Positions 30,086 to 38,519 of a stretch of 64,000 nt of DNA are shown one piece after another. A program made the position numbers and the translations under genes. Below the pieces are notes generated by a model that did no database searches, was not told the origin of the DNA, and worked only from the letters and a program-made list of their open reading frames with translations. The stretch is taken from the NCBI RefSeq assembly GCF_014644735.1, contig NZ_BMKZ01000017.1:1-64000 (forward strand). Reading direction: 5' to 3'. Every line of letters begins with the position of its first letter. The stretch's first letter is position 1. Origin of the DNA: Caldalkalibacillus thermarum (lineage in GTDB: Bacteria > Bacillota > Bacilli > Caldalkalibacillales > Caldalkalibacillaceae).

Positions 30086-30760
30086 TTACTCGTTGTTCAT
30101 ACCGGCATAAACCATGATAAAACGCACCAACTCCAGTACAGCAACCACGGTTGCTGCAACGTAAGTGAGTGCTGCGGCATTGAGCACTTTTCTGGCCGCA
30201 TGCTCTTCATTCATGCCGATCACATTAAGGCTGACCAGTTGGTTTAACGCCCGGCTGCTGGCATTAAATTCAACGGGCAAGGTAACAATCTGAAACAGCA
30301 CGGCAAAGGCCATGGTGATAATCCCCAGCAGAATCAAGTTAGCTGAATACAGAACAATGCCCAACAAAATGAAGAAAAATGACGCATTGGAACCAAAAGT
30401 AGCCAGTGGCACCAACGCATGTCTGAAGCGCAAAAAGGCGTAGCCCTCAGCATCTTGAATAGCATGGCCAACTTCGTGGGCGGCTACAGACACACTGGCA
30501 ATAGAAGAGCCATAATAGTTGTCACTGGAAAGGCGGACCGTTTTGGTCGTCGGATCATAATGGTCTGTCAGTTTTCCTCTGACTTCCTCCACTCTGACAT
30601 TATACAAACCGTTGGCATCCAAAAGTCTTCTGGCCACTTCTCTGCCAGTCAGGCCGGACCGGGCAGCAATGCGCAGATGCTCTGCATAGGTTCGTCTCAA
30701 ATAAAGCTGGATTAAAATGGGGATGGCAATGATCAGCAGAAAATAGATCAACATTGTCAT
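30086..30760 (-). CDS. YugP-like membrane zinc metallopeptidase
   Basis: The 224-residue protein has an N-terminal transmembrane helix (about 3-20), the zinc motif HEVGH in SVAAHEVGHAIQ (about 93-104), and two further helices. A downstream LPVEFNASSRA probably supplies the third zinc ligand (Glu). The last helix is at about 200-220. AAGGAGG seven bases upstream fixes the ATG. It belongs to the peptidase family of B. subtilis YugP, whose substrates are unknown. It stands between ypjC and ypjB, where B. subtilis has no such gene. Confidence 0.85.
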   Translation of the reverse strand: MTMLIYFLLIIAIPILIQLYLRRTYAEHLRIAARSGLTGREVARRLLDANGLYNVRVEEVRGKLTDHYDPTTKTVRLSSDNYYGSSIASVSVAAHEVGHAIQDAEGYAFLRFRHALVPLATFGSNASFFFILLGIVLYSANLILLGIITMAFAVLFQIVTLPVEFNASSRALNQLVSLNVIGMNEEHAARKVLNAAALTYVAATVVAVLELVRFIMVYAGMNNE

Positions 30761-30860
30761 TTGACCGCCTCCTTCCCACCTGTGTCAGTCTTATTCTCAT
30801 AAACATTATATGCCAAAGGTCAAACTTAGTCAATAATAGCCTGTGTGAAGAGCGGTGCCG

Positions 30861-31709
30861 CTATACCCTGCTCACACCACGCCAAGGGACGGTTTCCGCC
30901 TCCTGCTCACCCCGATATTTTTTCCAGCCCGCATAGCTTAACACACTAACAATCAGGACCGACATTCCTACCATTAACAGAATAAAGTTGCTCTGCTCCC
31001 CAGATTCCTGGAAGAAGGCGATGCGAATCTGGCTTTCTAACCTGTCCAGCAGTTGGGCCGTTTGCTCTTTTTGCTGCCACAGTTCTGCTGAATGGCGGTC
31101 AAGATAAACAATAAGGGAATCAAGCTGGTTATACATCTGAGGAGGATGGCTGACAGCGATGGCTGGACGGATAAATTCGTATTGATTGAACAGGCGGGTC
31201 AAATGGCGGTAGAACTGATCCCTGTCCTGAGTGGTCAGCGCCTGCTTTAGATCAGCAATATCTTTAGCCAGCTTGGGATAAAAATTAATCCATAAAGGTT
31301 TTTCAGTATGACTGACGGCATTGATGGCCAGGCGCATGCGCAAAACCTGCTGGTAAACCTGGTTTTCGTCCAACCTTACTTGAGTTAAAGCCCCTTTGGC
31401 TTGGGTTGCTGTTTCCATTAAAATATTGGCCTGTTCTACATATTGTAAGTACTGTCCCAATTGCACATGTAACAGCCGTTCAGAAATTTCCAGCACAGTT
31501 TCCCGGGCTTGTTCATACTCATTTTCTTCAACCAAATGAAAAGCTTTATCTGCCAAGCGGCTGATTGCCAGCCATTTCTCCAACTGTTCATCTATCGAAT
31601 GGTTAGGGCGCTCCGCATAGGTAATGCCGGTATTTAGCACAAGTATGAACATCCACGTTAAAACCAGTGTTTTAGTTGTCAGACAGCTAAACACGACTGG
31701 TCTCTTCAT
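30861..31709 (-). CDS. ypjB: Sporulation protein YpjB
   Basis: The 282-residue protein starts at ATG 31709, with AGGGG five bases before it. It has a signal/anchor (about 11-30, LVLTWMFILVLNTGITYA), a long alpha-helical outside region (about 40-220), one transmembrane helix near 240-260 (FILLMVGMSVLIVSVLSYAGW), and a short basic tail. This layout and its place beside ypjA match YpjB, a protein of unknown mechanism associated with sporulation. A small direct repeat (GACATCCTATG twice) lies just upstream at about 31733-31755. Confidence 0.75.
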   Translation of the reverse strand: MKRPVVFSCLTTKTLVLTWMFILVLNTGITYAERPNHSIDEQLEKWLAISRLADKAFHLVEENEYEQARETVLEISERLLHVQLGQYLQYVEQANILMETATQAKGALTQVRLDENQVYQQVLRMRLAINAVSHTEKPLWINFYPKLAKDIADLKQALTTQDRDQFYRHLTRLFNQYEFIRPAIAVSHPPQMYNQLDSLIVYLDRHSAELWQQKEQTAQLLDRLESQIRIAFFQESGEQSNFILLMVGMSVLIVSVLSYAGWKKYRGEQEAETVPWRGVSRV

Positions 31710-31766
31710 CTTATCCCCTCCCCTACTAAGACATCCTATGGACATCCTATGGGACAAGGGACAAGT

Positions 31767-32369
31767 TTAGACCTGTTTTTTTCGAACCACAAGAAGATAA
31801 AAGAGGGCCAAACTGATTAAACTCAAACAAACTGTAAAAGCATAAATCTCTGACAAATACGGATGAAGTCTGTAATCCAACCACGGGAAAATACCTAATG
31901 TGTAATCGAACACATCATTGGTTAAAGTCCATATCCCCACCAGCAGCAAATGGGGCAGCCTGAAACTGAAATAAGGGATGAATAGTAAAGCTTCCACTGC
32001 CATGCCAATATGGGAAAAAATCAGCATGTAATGCTCCCAGGTCAATTCCCCGCCCAAAAGACCCGTCCAGATGATCATGACCGTGGCCCAGACACCATAT
32101 TTGACCAAAGTGACGGCTGCAAATGCTTCCACAAACGGCCACCGTTTTCCCAGTATGAAGGCCACCAGAACAAAACAAAAAAATAAACTTGCGGTCGGAC
32201 TGTCGGGGACAAAGGGCAACAAATACCAGTCAGTGACCGCTAACTGATTTTTGTACCAGTAATAGCCATATAACGTTCCTAATGAATTAATGACCAGTAA
32301 CGTCCACAAGGTTGAACGACGGCCCAACCAGCTTATCATCCATGTGTAAGTTAACTTGATCATGCTCAC
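31767..32369 (-). CDS. ypjA: YpjA-like DUF1405 membrane protein
   Basis: The 200-residue integral membrane protein has about six helices (LWTLLVINSLGTLYGYYWY, ASLFFCFVLVAFILG, VKYGVWATVMIIW, HYMLIFSHIGMAVEALLFIPYF, and the last near 175-195). The GYYWYKNQL and LPFVPDSPTASLFF segments are typical of DUF1405. The role is unknown. It is the gene directly after qcrC, as in B. subtilis, but a terminator lies between them. Confidence 0.8.
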   Translation of the reverse strand: MSMIKLTYTWMISWLGRRSTLWTLLVINSLGTLYGYYWYKNQLAVTDWYLLPFVPDSPTASLFFCFVLVAFILGKRWPFVEAFAAVTLVKYGVWATVMIIWTGLLGGELTWEHYMLIFSHIGMAVEALLFIPYFSFRLPHLLLVGIWTLTNDVFDYTLGIFPWLDYRLHPYLSEIYAFTVCLSLISLALFYLLVVRKKQV

Positions 32370-32447
32370 CAGCCCCTAAACCCCTCTTTGCTTAATGATG
32401 AACGCAAAAATTTAATAACATTGTTCTTATAACCTCTCATCAAACGG

Positions 32448-32474
32448 AAAAAGCTGACTTAAAGCCAGCTTTTC
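32448..32474 (-). terminator. Intrinsic terminator of qcrABC
   Basis: AAAAGCTG (32449-32456) and CAGCTTTT (32466-32473) form the stem; on the minus strand it ends in TTTTTCC. Confidence 0.75.
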
Positions 32475-32485
32475 CCTTGCTGCTC

Positions 32486-33283
32486 TTATTCGTCTTCACC
32501 ATCGAGTGAAGCAAGCCATTCAGCCAAAGCCTCTAGATCCTCTTCATCAGTCACGAGTCCGCCGGGCATGGAACCTTGACCGTTAATAATAACTTCCTTG
32601 ATTTCATCTTTATTTAATTCACTGCCAATTAAGTTTAGGGGAACGCCGACAGCCCCACCTTCCAGGTTTTCCCCGTGACAATTGATACATGTATATTGGA
32701 CATATAACTCATAGGCTGGATGGCTAGTGTCGATTTCCACATCAAAATAGGGGCTGTCCCAAGCATAAACCTCATTTTGCGACCAATCATGCGCCTTGTA
32801 AGCATCATAAGTTAAGACAAATATCGAGGCGATAACCAGCAGCATAATCGAAGTGGCGATCGGACGCTTAACCGGCCGCCGTTCCTTGCTACGGTCTAAC
32901 CAAGGCGCCAGCAACAGGGCGGCAAAGGCCAGACCTGGGATTGCAACTGTGCCAATAACGGTGTAGTCACCTGAAGCATAGGTATACTTTAATAATTGAT
33001 ACAAGAATAAGAAATACCAGTCTGGCACCGGTGCATAACCGGTATCGGTCGGATCAGCAAGACGTTCCAAAGGCGGTTCGTGGGCCACCGTCAATACAAG
33101 AAAGCCGATCAAAACGACTGCTCCAACCATCCATTCTTTTAACAGAAAGTTAGGCCAGAAGGGCTCTGTTTTGCCCGGATACTCTGAGTAGTCCTTGGGA
33201 ATGTTCGGCACACGCCTGGCCAGGATACGTGAATCTTCCACATATTTTACATCTTTGTGATGATTGTCATGATTACTCGCCAT
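32486..33283 (-). CDS. qcrC: Menaquinol:cytochrome c reductase cytochrome b/c subunit
   Basis: QcrC fuses the subunit IV-like part of cytochrome b (three helices, about 50-150) with a C-terminal cytochrome c domain. The haem c site CINCH is at about 204-208, and a methionine ligand is likely in GQGSMPGG. The 265 residues match B. subtilis QcrC. It acts in the membrane in the bc complex, taking electrons from menaquinol. The start of qcrC lies 33 bases after the qcrB stop. Confidence 0.95.
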   Translation of the reverse strand: MASNHDNHHKDVKYVEDSRILARRVPNIPKDYSEYPGKTEPFWPNFLLKEWMVGAVVLIGFLVLTVAHEPPLERLADPTDTGYAPVPDWYFLFLYQLLKYTYASGDYTVIGTVAIPGLAFAALLLAPWLDRSKERRPVKRPIATSIMLLVIASIFVLTYDAYKAHDWSQNEVYAWDSPYFDVEIDTSHPAYELYVQYTCINCHGENLEGGAVGVPLNLIGSELNKDEIKEVIINGQGSMPGGLVTDEEDLEALAEWLASLDGEDE

Positions 33284-33316
33284 GTTTTACCCCCCTAGAT
33301 TGGAGAGAACTCCATT

Positions 33317-33988
33317 TTATAGTGGTCCAGAAATTCCCTGTCTGCGGATCAGGATGAAGTGGATACCCATTAAAGCCAGCAAAGCAGCAGGCAGGAAGAA
33401 AACGTGAATGGCAAAGAAACGGGCCAGTGTTTGGGCACCCAAAACATCACCGCCAGCCAAGAAGGTTTCAATCATTCCGCCAATAAGCGGCACACTTGAA
33501 GCGATCTCAATTCCGACCGCAGTGGCAAAGTAGGCTTTCATATCCCAAGGCAAAAGGTAACCGGTAAAACCAAGGCCCAGCATCACGCCAAAGATCATCA
33601 CACCGACAACCCAGTTCAGTTCGCGGGGTTTTTTGTATGAGCCAGTAAAGAACACCCGTAGGGTATGTAAAAACATCATGACAATAACCACACTGGCTCC
33701 CCAGTGGTGCATGCCGCGCACAATCTGCCCGTAAGCAACTTCATTTTGCAGATACTTCACTGATTCATAAGCATTGACGATGTCCGGAACATAGTACATG
33801 GTGAGAAACATCCCGGACAGGATTTGGATCACGGTGATGAAAAAGGTTAAACCTCCGAAACAATAGATAAACGCGGAGAAATGATGTGCCGGGTTCACAT
33901 GTTCAGGAACCTCGTGATCGGCCAAATCCCGCCACATCGGAGTAATATCTACCCGTTCATCAACCCAATCATACAATTTCTGCAACAT
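33317..33988 (-). CDS. qcrB: Menaquinol:cytochrome c reductase cytochrome b subunit
   Basis: This is a cytochrome b6-type protein of 223 residues with four helices. Haem b ligands are in RGMHHWGAS and FAIHVFFLPAALLALMGIHFI. The quinol-site strand GYLLPWDMKAYFAT is present, and Cys43 in IYCFGG corresponds to the third-haem cysteine of b6-type proteins. It lies between qcrA and qcrC, four bases after the former. Confidence 0.95.
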   Translation of the reverse strand: MLQKLYDWVDERVDITPMWRDLADHEVPEHVNPAHHFSAFIYCFGGLTFFITVIQILSGMFLTMYYVPDIVNAYESVKYLQNEVAYGQIVRGMHHWGASVVIVMMFLHTLRVFFTGSYKKPRELNWVVGVMIFGVMLGLGFTGYLLPWDMKAYFATAVGIEIASSVPLIGGMIETFLAGGDVLGAQTLARFFAIHVFFLPAALLALMGIHFILIRRQGISGPL

Positions 33989-33991
33989 GGT

Positions 33992-34510
33992 TTATCCCAA
34001 CTCCTCTCGTGGCACTGCTCGACCTAGATACAGTTTGCCGTCTTCCCCCACTTCATACTCGTAGACATCAAGCGGGCGCGTTGGCGGCGTACCGGGAATG
34101 TTAATGCCGTTTTCATCGTATAACCCGTCATGGCACGGACAGAAGAAGTGATTGGGATAATCATCGTGGGTGTCCCATTGTACAGTGCACCCTAAGTGCG
34201 TACAAACAGGAGACAAAGCTTGTACTTCACCGTTGTCCAACACTCTGACCCAGGCGGAGTGCAATCTTTCGTATTCGGCCCAACCGTCCTTGATCAGCAA
34301 CTTAAAATCGACCCGTTTGTATTCTTTACCGAATTCAGAAATGTCGCCAACAGGAACCATCTCCCGATCCTCGCCGACTTTTAAGACAGGGTCTATGGCA
34401 AAGCGGATCATGGGAGTGATCGTCGCTGAGACAAGGAAACCGCCGACGCCCATTAAGGTGTAGTTCAGAAATTGCCGTCTAGACACCTGCTGTTGCTCTT
34501 TGTCACTCAT
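33992..34510 (-). CDS. qcrA: Menaquinol:cytochrome c reductase Rieske iron-sulfur subunit
   Basis: QcrA carries the [2Fe-2S] cluster that takes electrons from menaquinol. The N-terminal SRRQFLNYT is a twin-arginine signal followed by a transmembrane anchor. The cluster ligands are in CTHLGC (about 102-107) and CPCHDG (about 124-129). The 172 residues fit B. subtilis QcrA. It is first in qcrABC, with a strong promoter upstream. Confidence 0.95.
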   Translation of the reverse strand: MSDKEQQQVSRRQFLNYTLMGVGGFLVSATITPMIRFAIDPVLKVGEDREMVPVGDISEFGKEYKRVDFKLLIKDGWAEYERLHSAWVRVLDNGEVQALSPVCTHLGCTVQWDTHDDYPNHFFCPCHDGLYDENGINIPGTPPTRPLDVYEYEVGEDGKLYLGRAVPREELG

Positions 34511-34585
34511 CCTTTAACCTCCCTGCACACATGAACTAAAACCAACGGATGAAGCCGATAACATAAAACAGACTAGGACATAATC

Positions 34586-34614
34586 ATGATAGCTCATGGG
34601 CAAATACTCGTCAA
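34586..34614 (-). promoter_or_regulatory. Strong SigA-type promoter of qcrABC
   Basis: -35 TTGACG (five of six), a 17-base spacer and -10 TATCAT (five of six), about 80 bases upstream of qcrA. Confidence 0.75.
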
Positions 34615-34666
34615 GAATTATCAGTTTTGGTTAGGCCGCTCCCCCAACTTGCCACACGTTAACATT

Positions 34667-35122
34667 TTACCCTTTTTTCCACAAACTAATGAGGCTGGGG
34701 ACAAACTTTTGGGACAAGTCAAACAGGGCTTGGCTGGACTGGTCCTCCATGTCCACTTCAGAAGCATCAATATAAAACAACCCGCCGCGCAGCTTCTCTC
34801 TTCTCTTCTCCCATTCCTCTTCCACTGTGATATAGACTTGATGCTTAAAGCCGCTTTGAAGCACATATTCTGTATACCTGTTGAGATAGGCCGCCAGCAT
34901 GTCTGCTTCATGGGCTTCAGTATAAGTCAAAGCAGGGAGCAAAAGCACACGGCCCATCAATTGCTCCTCCAGGTGATTGACTACTCCTGAAAGCCAGGTG
35001 GCCTGCACCGCAGATAGACGGGCGTTGTTTCCCAGCTCCATTTTAATCAAGGGCACCAGAGCAGTATCAATATACTGCCGATTTTCAAGATAGTCATCAA
35101 TGGTTAAACGGTCCCACTTCAT
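34667..35122 (-). CDS. ypiF: YpiF, DUF2487 protein
   Basis: The 151-residue soluble protein begins KWDRLTIDDYLENRQYIDTALVPLI. It has an alpha/beta make-up with VLLLPALTY and FYIDASEVDMEDQ. It matches the DUF2487 family of Bacillaceae (YpiF), of unknown role, always between ypiB and qcrA. A qcr promoter lies downstream of it, so it need not be co-transcribed with qcrABC. Confidence 0.8.
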   Translation of the reverse strand: MKWDRLTIDDYLENRQYIDTALVPLIKMELGNNARLSAVQATWLSGVVNHLEEQLMGRVLLLPALTYTEAHEADMLAAYLNRYTEYVLQSGFKHQVYITVEEEWEKRREKLRGGLFYIDASEVDMEDQSSQALFDLSQKFVPSLISLWKKG

Positions 35123-35144
35123 TATTTCACCACCGTTCCAATAA

Positions 35145-35170
35145 ATAAGACCCGATCAGGTGACCGGGCA
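35145..35170 (-). terminator. Possible terminator after ypiB
   Basis: CCCGGTCA and TGATCGGG (35168-35151) form a stem on the minus strand, followed by TCTTATTTATT, which is a broken T run. Confidence 0.4.
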
Positions 35171-35201
35171 GTTCATTTTTTTATAAGATTATTATACTCT
35201 A

Positions 35202-35753
35202 TTATTCATTCTCACTGACTAGCTTCAACCATTGTTCACTTAATTGTAAAAAACGCTCCTTATCCCGTTGGTCCAACGCCTCATTAATTTTACGTTGCAA
35301 TTGTTGCTTCTTAAACTGGTAAACAGCTTCATCCAAGACCATCTCAGCCAAAAGGGCATACATTCCGTTGGAGGTCAGCTTCTGCTTTTTCATGGGACCG
35401 TCCTCCTTCACGGCGGCATATTCAGGACACATCTGGGCGGATTTATAATTTAATTTAATTTGCAGGATTTGATCGGGATGATGGCGCAAGTCATAAAAAG
35501 CTTTTTCAACATCCGTGGTTTGCAAATCTCCTTTTCTAAACTGGAAAGACACACCGTCTGTACACTTGGTAGACATGATAATAGACCGTTCAGCTGCATC
35601 TATTTCATCCACGAACCGGACCTTCGCCAATAAATTGTCGTCACTCATAATATAGGTTAACAGCCAGGCACCTTCACGCTTCTGCAGCTCATATGACTGA
35701 AGAAACCATTCCAAAAACCGTTTCTTTTCTGCATTTGTGACCAATGGATTCAT
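35202..35753 (-). CDS. ypiB: YpiB, UPF0302 family protein
   Basis: The 183-residue protein has the family core EKKRFLEWFLQSYELQKREG, then WLLTYIMSDDNLLAKVRFVD and the C-terminal IDEAL domain (YALLAEMVLDEAVYQFKKQQLQRKINEALDQRD at about 130-165). IDEAL domains mediate protein contacts; in B. subtilis YpiB has been tied to control of lipid A-like or biofilm-linked regulation only weakly. I take the function as unknown. It is neighbour to ypiF, as in B. subtilis. Confidence 0.85.
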   Translation of the reverse strand: MNPLVTNAEKKRFLEWFLQSYELQKREGAWLLTYIMSDDNLLAKVRFVDEIDAAERSIIMSTKCTDGVSFQFRKGDLQTTDVEKAFYDLRHHPDQILQIKLNYKSAQMCPEYAAVKEDGPMKKQKLTSNGMYALLAEMVLDEAVYQFKKQQLQRKINEALDQRDKERFLQLSEQWLKLVSENE

Positions 35754-35797
35754 GTCTACCCCTCCTTACGTTTTATACTATAAATATTCGCTTTCAT

Positions 35798-35832
35798 AAA
35801 AAAATTCCCTGCTAAGGCGAGGGAATTTTTTT
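35798..35832 (-). terminator. Intrinsic terminator of the 357-residue unknown gene
   Basis: ATTCCCT (35804-35810) and AGGGAAT (35820-35826) flanked by A and T runs; it works on the minus strand and perhaps on both. Confidence 0.8.
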
Positions 35833-35838
35833 AAATGT

Positions 35839-36912
35839 TCATTTAATTTTTACATACTGTTCTCCACTGGCTTCATCTGTCAGGATGGCCAAAAGACCCA
35901 TGTGGGCCATCATGCCCAGTATGCGCTCGTTGGCCAGGGTGGCCACATCGTCAAAATAGTAAGCTCTAAGCCATTGAGATAGGAAGGAAGTCACCCTTCC
36001 TCTTTCAATCCAATGTCCGTTCAAACTAGTTGTAAGCAGCTCATACAAAAAGGGCAGAGCAGGAATGGGTTGCTGGTACAGGATTAACCAAAACCTGGTT
36101 AATTGGCTCCTGAGATCATCCTCGTCCGGTTCGTCAGCCAGTTGGCTCTCCCCTTTCAAGGTCAGGGATAAGACCCCTGCCTGCTCCCTAATCCAACCCT
36201 TGGCATAGCAAAAGTCATAGATCAGGGCGAAGCGGTTGGGATAAAAGGGAAAACGCCGTCCGTAACCAAACCGCCAACGCTGTTTGGGCAAAGGATCCTC
36301 GGGTATAGCTAGAGAGTGAAACAACTGCAGTTGATAACGCTTATGAATCACACCTGCTTTGGTCAAAGGGACCCGGCCGGAAGCTACGAAGCGGAGAAAA
36401 CGATACAGGTCCTCAACAATCGCTTGCTGTTCGTCCCTTATTTTGAACTCCTTCCTTTGTGTTAATAATTTTTCCTCCACAGGCTGTACTTTTCGTAGTA
36501 ACTTTTCTGCCAACAGTTGGCGTAGAAGTTGATGAACATCAGCAGGGATTTCCACTTGCTGATGGCAGGCATGGCGAATCACAAACAACCAGCCACGCTT
36601 AATGAGTTGGGCCAGCCATTGCTCCGGCTTTCCTTTGGCTCCGGCAACCACTTGCACCAGACGCCCCTTGGTCATCAATTCCTCTAATGCAAACGTGCGC
36701 TTGGGTTGAAAAGCAAGAAACAGCACAAAGGACATTAACTCTTCACCCAGTTCCTGAAGGGCTGAGCGGCAAGTCTGTTGATGCAGCAGCTGAAAGTGAA
36801 TGGACTGAACCAGCTCTAACTTAGAGTGGCGGTTACACTCACAGTGATAGAATGAAGCTAAATGGCGCAATTCACGGATATCCTGCTCGAGCAAACAGTC
36901 CAACAATTTCAT
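35839..36912 (-). CDS. Unknown 357-residue protein with winged-helix-like segments
   Basis: I do not recognise this protein. It is soluble and mostly helical, rich in Gln, Leu and Arg. The N-terminal part (DIRELRHLASFYHCECNRHSKLELVQSIHFQLL) resembles a SAP-like or helical DNA-binding unit. The middle (GRVPLTKAGVIHKRYQLQLFHSL and GWIREQAGVLSLTLKGES) looks like winged-helix units of the XPB/Ssl2 helicase-associated type found without a helicase. It is inserted between ypiB and ypiA, where B. subtilis has no gene, and has its own terminator. A nucleic-acid role is a guess. Confidence 0.6.
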   Translation of the reverse strand: MKLLDCLLEQDIRELRHLASFYHCECNRHSKLELVQSIHFQLLHQQTCRSALQELGEELMSFVLFLAFQPKRTFALEELMTKGRLVQVVAGAKGKPEQWLAQLIKRGWLFVIRHACHQQVEIPADVHQLLRQLLAEKLLRKVQPVEEKLLTQRKEFKIRDEQQAIVEDLYRFLRFVASGRVPLTKAGVIHKRYQLQLFHSLAIPEDPLPKQRWRFGYGRRFPFYPNRFALIYDFCYAKGWIREQAGVLSLTLKGESQLADEPDEDDLRSQLTRFWLILYQQPIPALPFLYELLTTSLNGHWIERGRVTSFLSQWLRAYYFDDVATLANERILGMMAHMGLLAILTDEASGEQYVKIK

Positions 36913-37033
36913 AGGGTGTCCCCTCGCTTGCCTGCTGCTGTAGGTTCAGCTGACTTAAGCTTAGTATGGGGAGACGCCGGGCCGTTTATGCTATTTTAAC
37001 TTTTTTTGCTGGCCAATATCTCATCTTTTGTCC

Positions 37034-38290
37034 CTAATCTTCCTTCTGATCATACCGCTCTAACAGATCCATAATCTCCCATTGATCAGGTTGAAGCTCT
37101 AGCGACTTCTTCCACAAGCGGACCGCTTCTGTCAGTTCCCCTTCATCTCGCAGCAGATAGGCTAACCGATTCAATAAATTGACATCATCAGGAGCAAGGG
37201 ACAGGCCTCGCTCATAACTTTCCCGGGCCTTCTCCCATTCCTCGAGCTCCTCATACAGACGCCCTTGTTCATACCACAAGTCTGGCCGTTCAGGACTCAA
37301 CTCAAGCAGCTGACGGATGCCCTCCAAGCGTTGTTGATCATTCCCTGTTTCTTTTCCTAAATGGATCAAGGCTTCAAGGGCTTGTAAATGACCAGGTTCA
37401 AGGGTTAAAACATGGCGCAGCGCCTGCTCAGCTTCCTCATACTCCTTCAGCTTGAACAAAATCTCGCCATGCAGGTAGAAAAGCTGTGGATTTGTTTCAT
37501 CATACCTTACTCCTTTTTCAACTGTGGCCAATGCCTGATCGAGATTATTCAGTTTGAGATAGGCTTGAGCAAGGTAAATATAAGCTGAGGCGTAATACGG
37601 ATCCATGTCCAATAAATCTTGTAAATATTGAACTGCTCGCTCCCATTCCTCTAGGCGAAGGGCAACAAATCCTGCCCCAAACAGCACATCAGGGGTTTTC
37701 TGCTGTTTCAGCGCTTGCTCATAGTGGGTTAAGGCCTCTTCCAACTGTCCAATATGGGCGTAACAATCAGCCAGCTTGGCCAAAGGCGTGTGCGTCCCTT
37801 TTTTGAAGTTAAGCAGCGCTAAAGCATATTCTTTCTGATCATAATAAATTTCCCCCAATGCTTGATACAATACTTTTTCTTCAGGATAGTGCTTAAGGAC
37901 CTGTCTAATTTTGTCCGCAGCCACTTCGGGCAACCCTTGTCTTAAACTGATTTCTGCTGAAAGGAGAACAGCGCGCAGGTAATTTTCATCATCTAAGGGC
38001 ACCTCCCTTAACAAGGCGAGCGCTTCATCTTCTTGTCCGTCCTCGGCATAATATTCAGCAAGGGTGACGATAAGCTCCGATTCTGCAGGGTAGCGATGAT
38101 GCAAATCACGTAAAATGGAAATGGCGTCTTCTAAAAATCCATGGGAATAAAGAACAGTTGCTAGTTCAAAACGCAATTCATCTGACATCTCCTCCCGTTC
38201 CAACAGCTTTTTTAGAGCAGCTAACCCCTGATCGACCTTTCCTTGCTCCAGTTGACGTAACGCTTGTTCAGTCTCTTTCACAATATCCAT
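37034..38290 (-). CDS. ypiA: YpiA, TPR-repeat protein
   Basis: The 418-residue soluble protein is built almost wholly from about eleven tetratricopeptide repeats of 34 residues, for example YEEAEQALRHVLTLEPGH and WEKARESYERGLSLAPDD. The start ATG 38290 has AAGGAG nine bases upstream; the longer frame from 38344 adds 18 unlikely residues. It corresponds to B. subtilis YpiA next to aroE. The role is unknown, presumably a scaffold. Confidence 0.85.
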   Translation of the reverse strand: MDIVKETEQALRQLEQGKVDQGLAALKKLLEREEMSDELRFELATVLYSHGFLEDAISILRDLHHRYPAESELIVTLAEYYAEDGQEDEALALLREVPLDDENYLRAVLLSAEISLRQGLPEVAADKIRQVLKHYPEEKVLYQALGEIYYDQKEYALALLNFKKGTHTPLAKLADCYAHIGQLEEALTHYEQALKQQKTPDVLFGAGFVALRLEEWERAVQYLQDLLDMDPYYASAYIYLAQAYLKLNNLDQALATVEKGVRYDETNPQLFYLHGEILFKLKEYEEAEQALRHVLTLEPGHLQALEALIHLGKETGNDQQRLEGIRQLLELSPERPDLWYEQGRLYEELEEWEKARESYERGLSLAPDDVNLLNRLAYLLRDEGELTEAVRLWKKSLELQPDQWEIMDLLERYDQKED

Positions 38291-38382
38291 TTTCTTCCAC
38301 TCCTTCTCTTTTTGTGGCCTAAAAGGAGTTTTCGATGAGCACACACGCTTTGTTACACTTGCACTGTATCACAATTCACAAA

Positions 38383-38433
38383 CAAAAAAAAGCTGCATAC
38401 CGAAGCCTTTTGTAAGGGCTTTCAATATGCAGC
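38383..38433 (-). terminator. Intrinsic terminator ending the aromatic supra-operon
   Basis: GCTGCATA (38392-38399) pairs with TATGCAGC (38426-38433), with an inner GAAGCC/GGCTTTC helix, followed on the minus strand by eight T. It lies after aroA. Confidence 0.9.
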
Positions 38434-38519
38434 AACCAAAAATGAACCAATGGATAGGAGTGGAGAGAAACCATACTGTACTTTCCATTATACTTCCTCC
38501 ACTCCCCTTGTCAAGTTTT

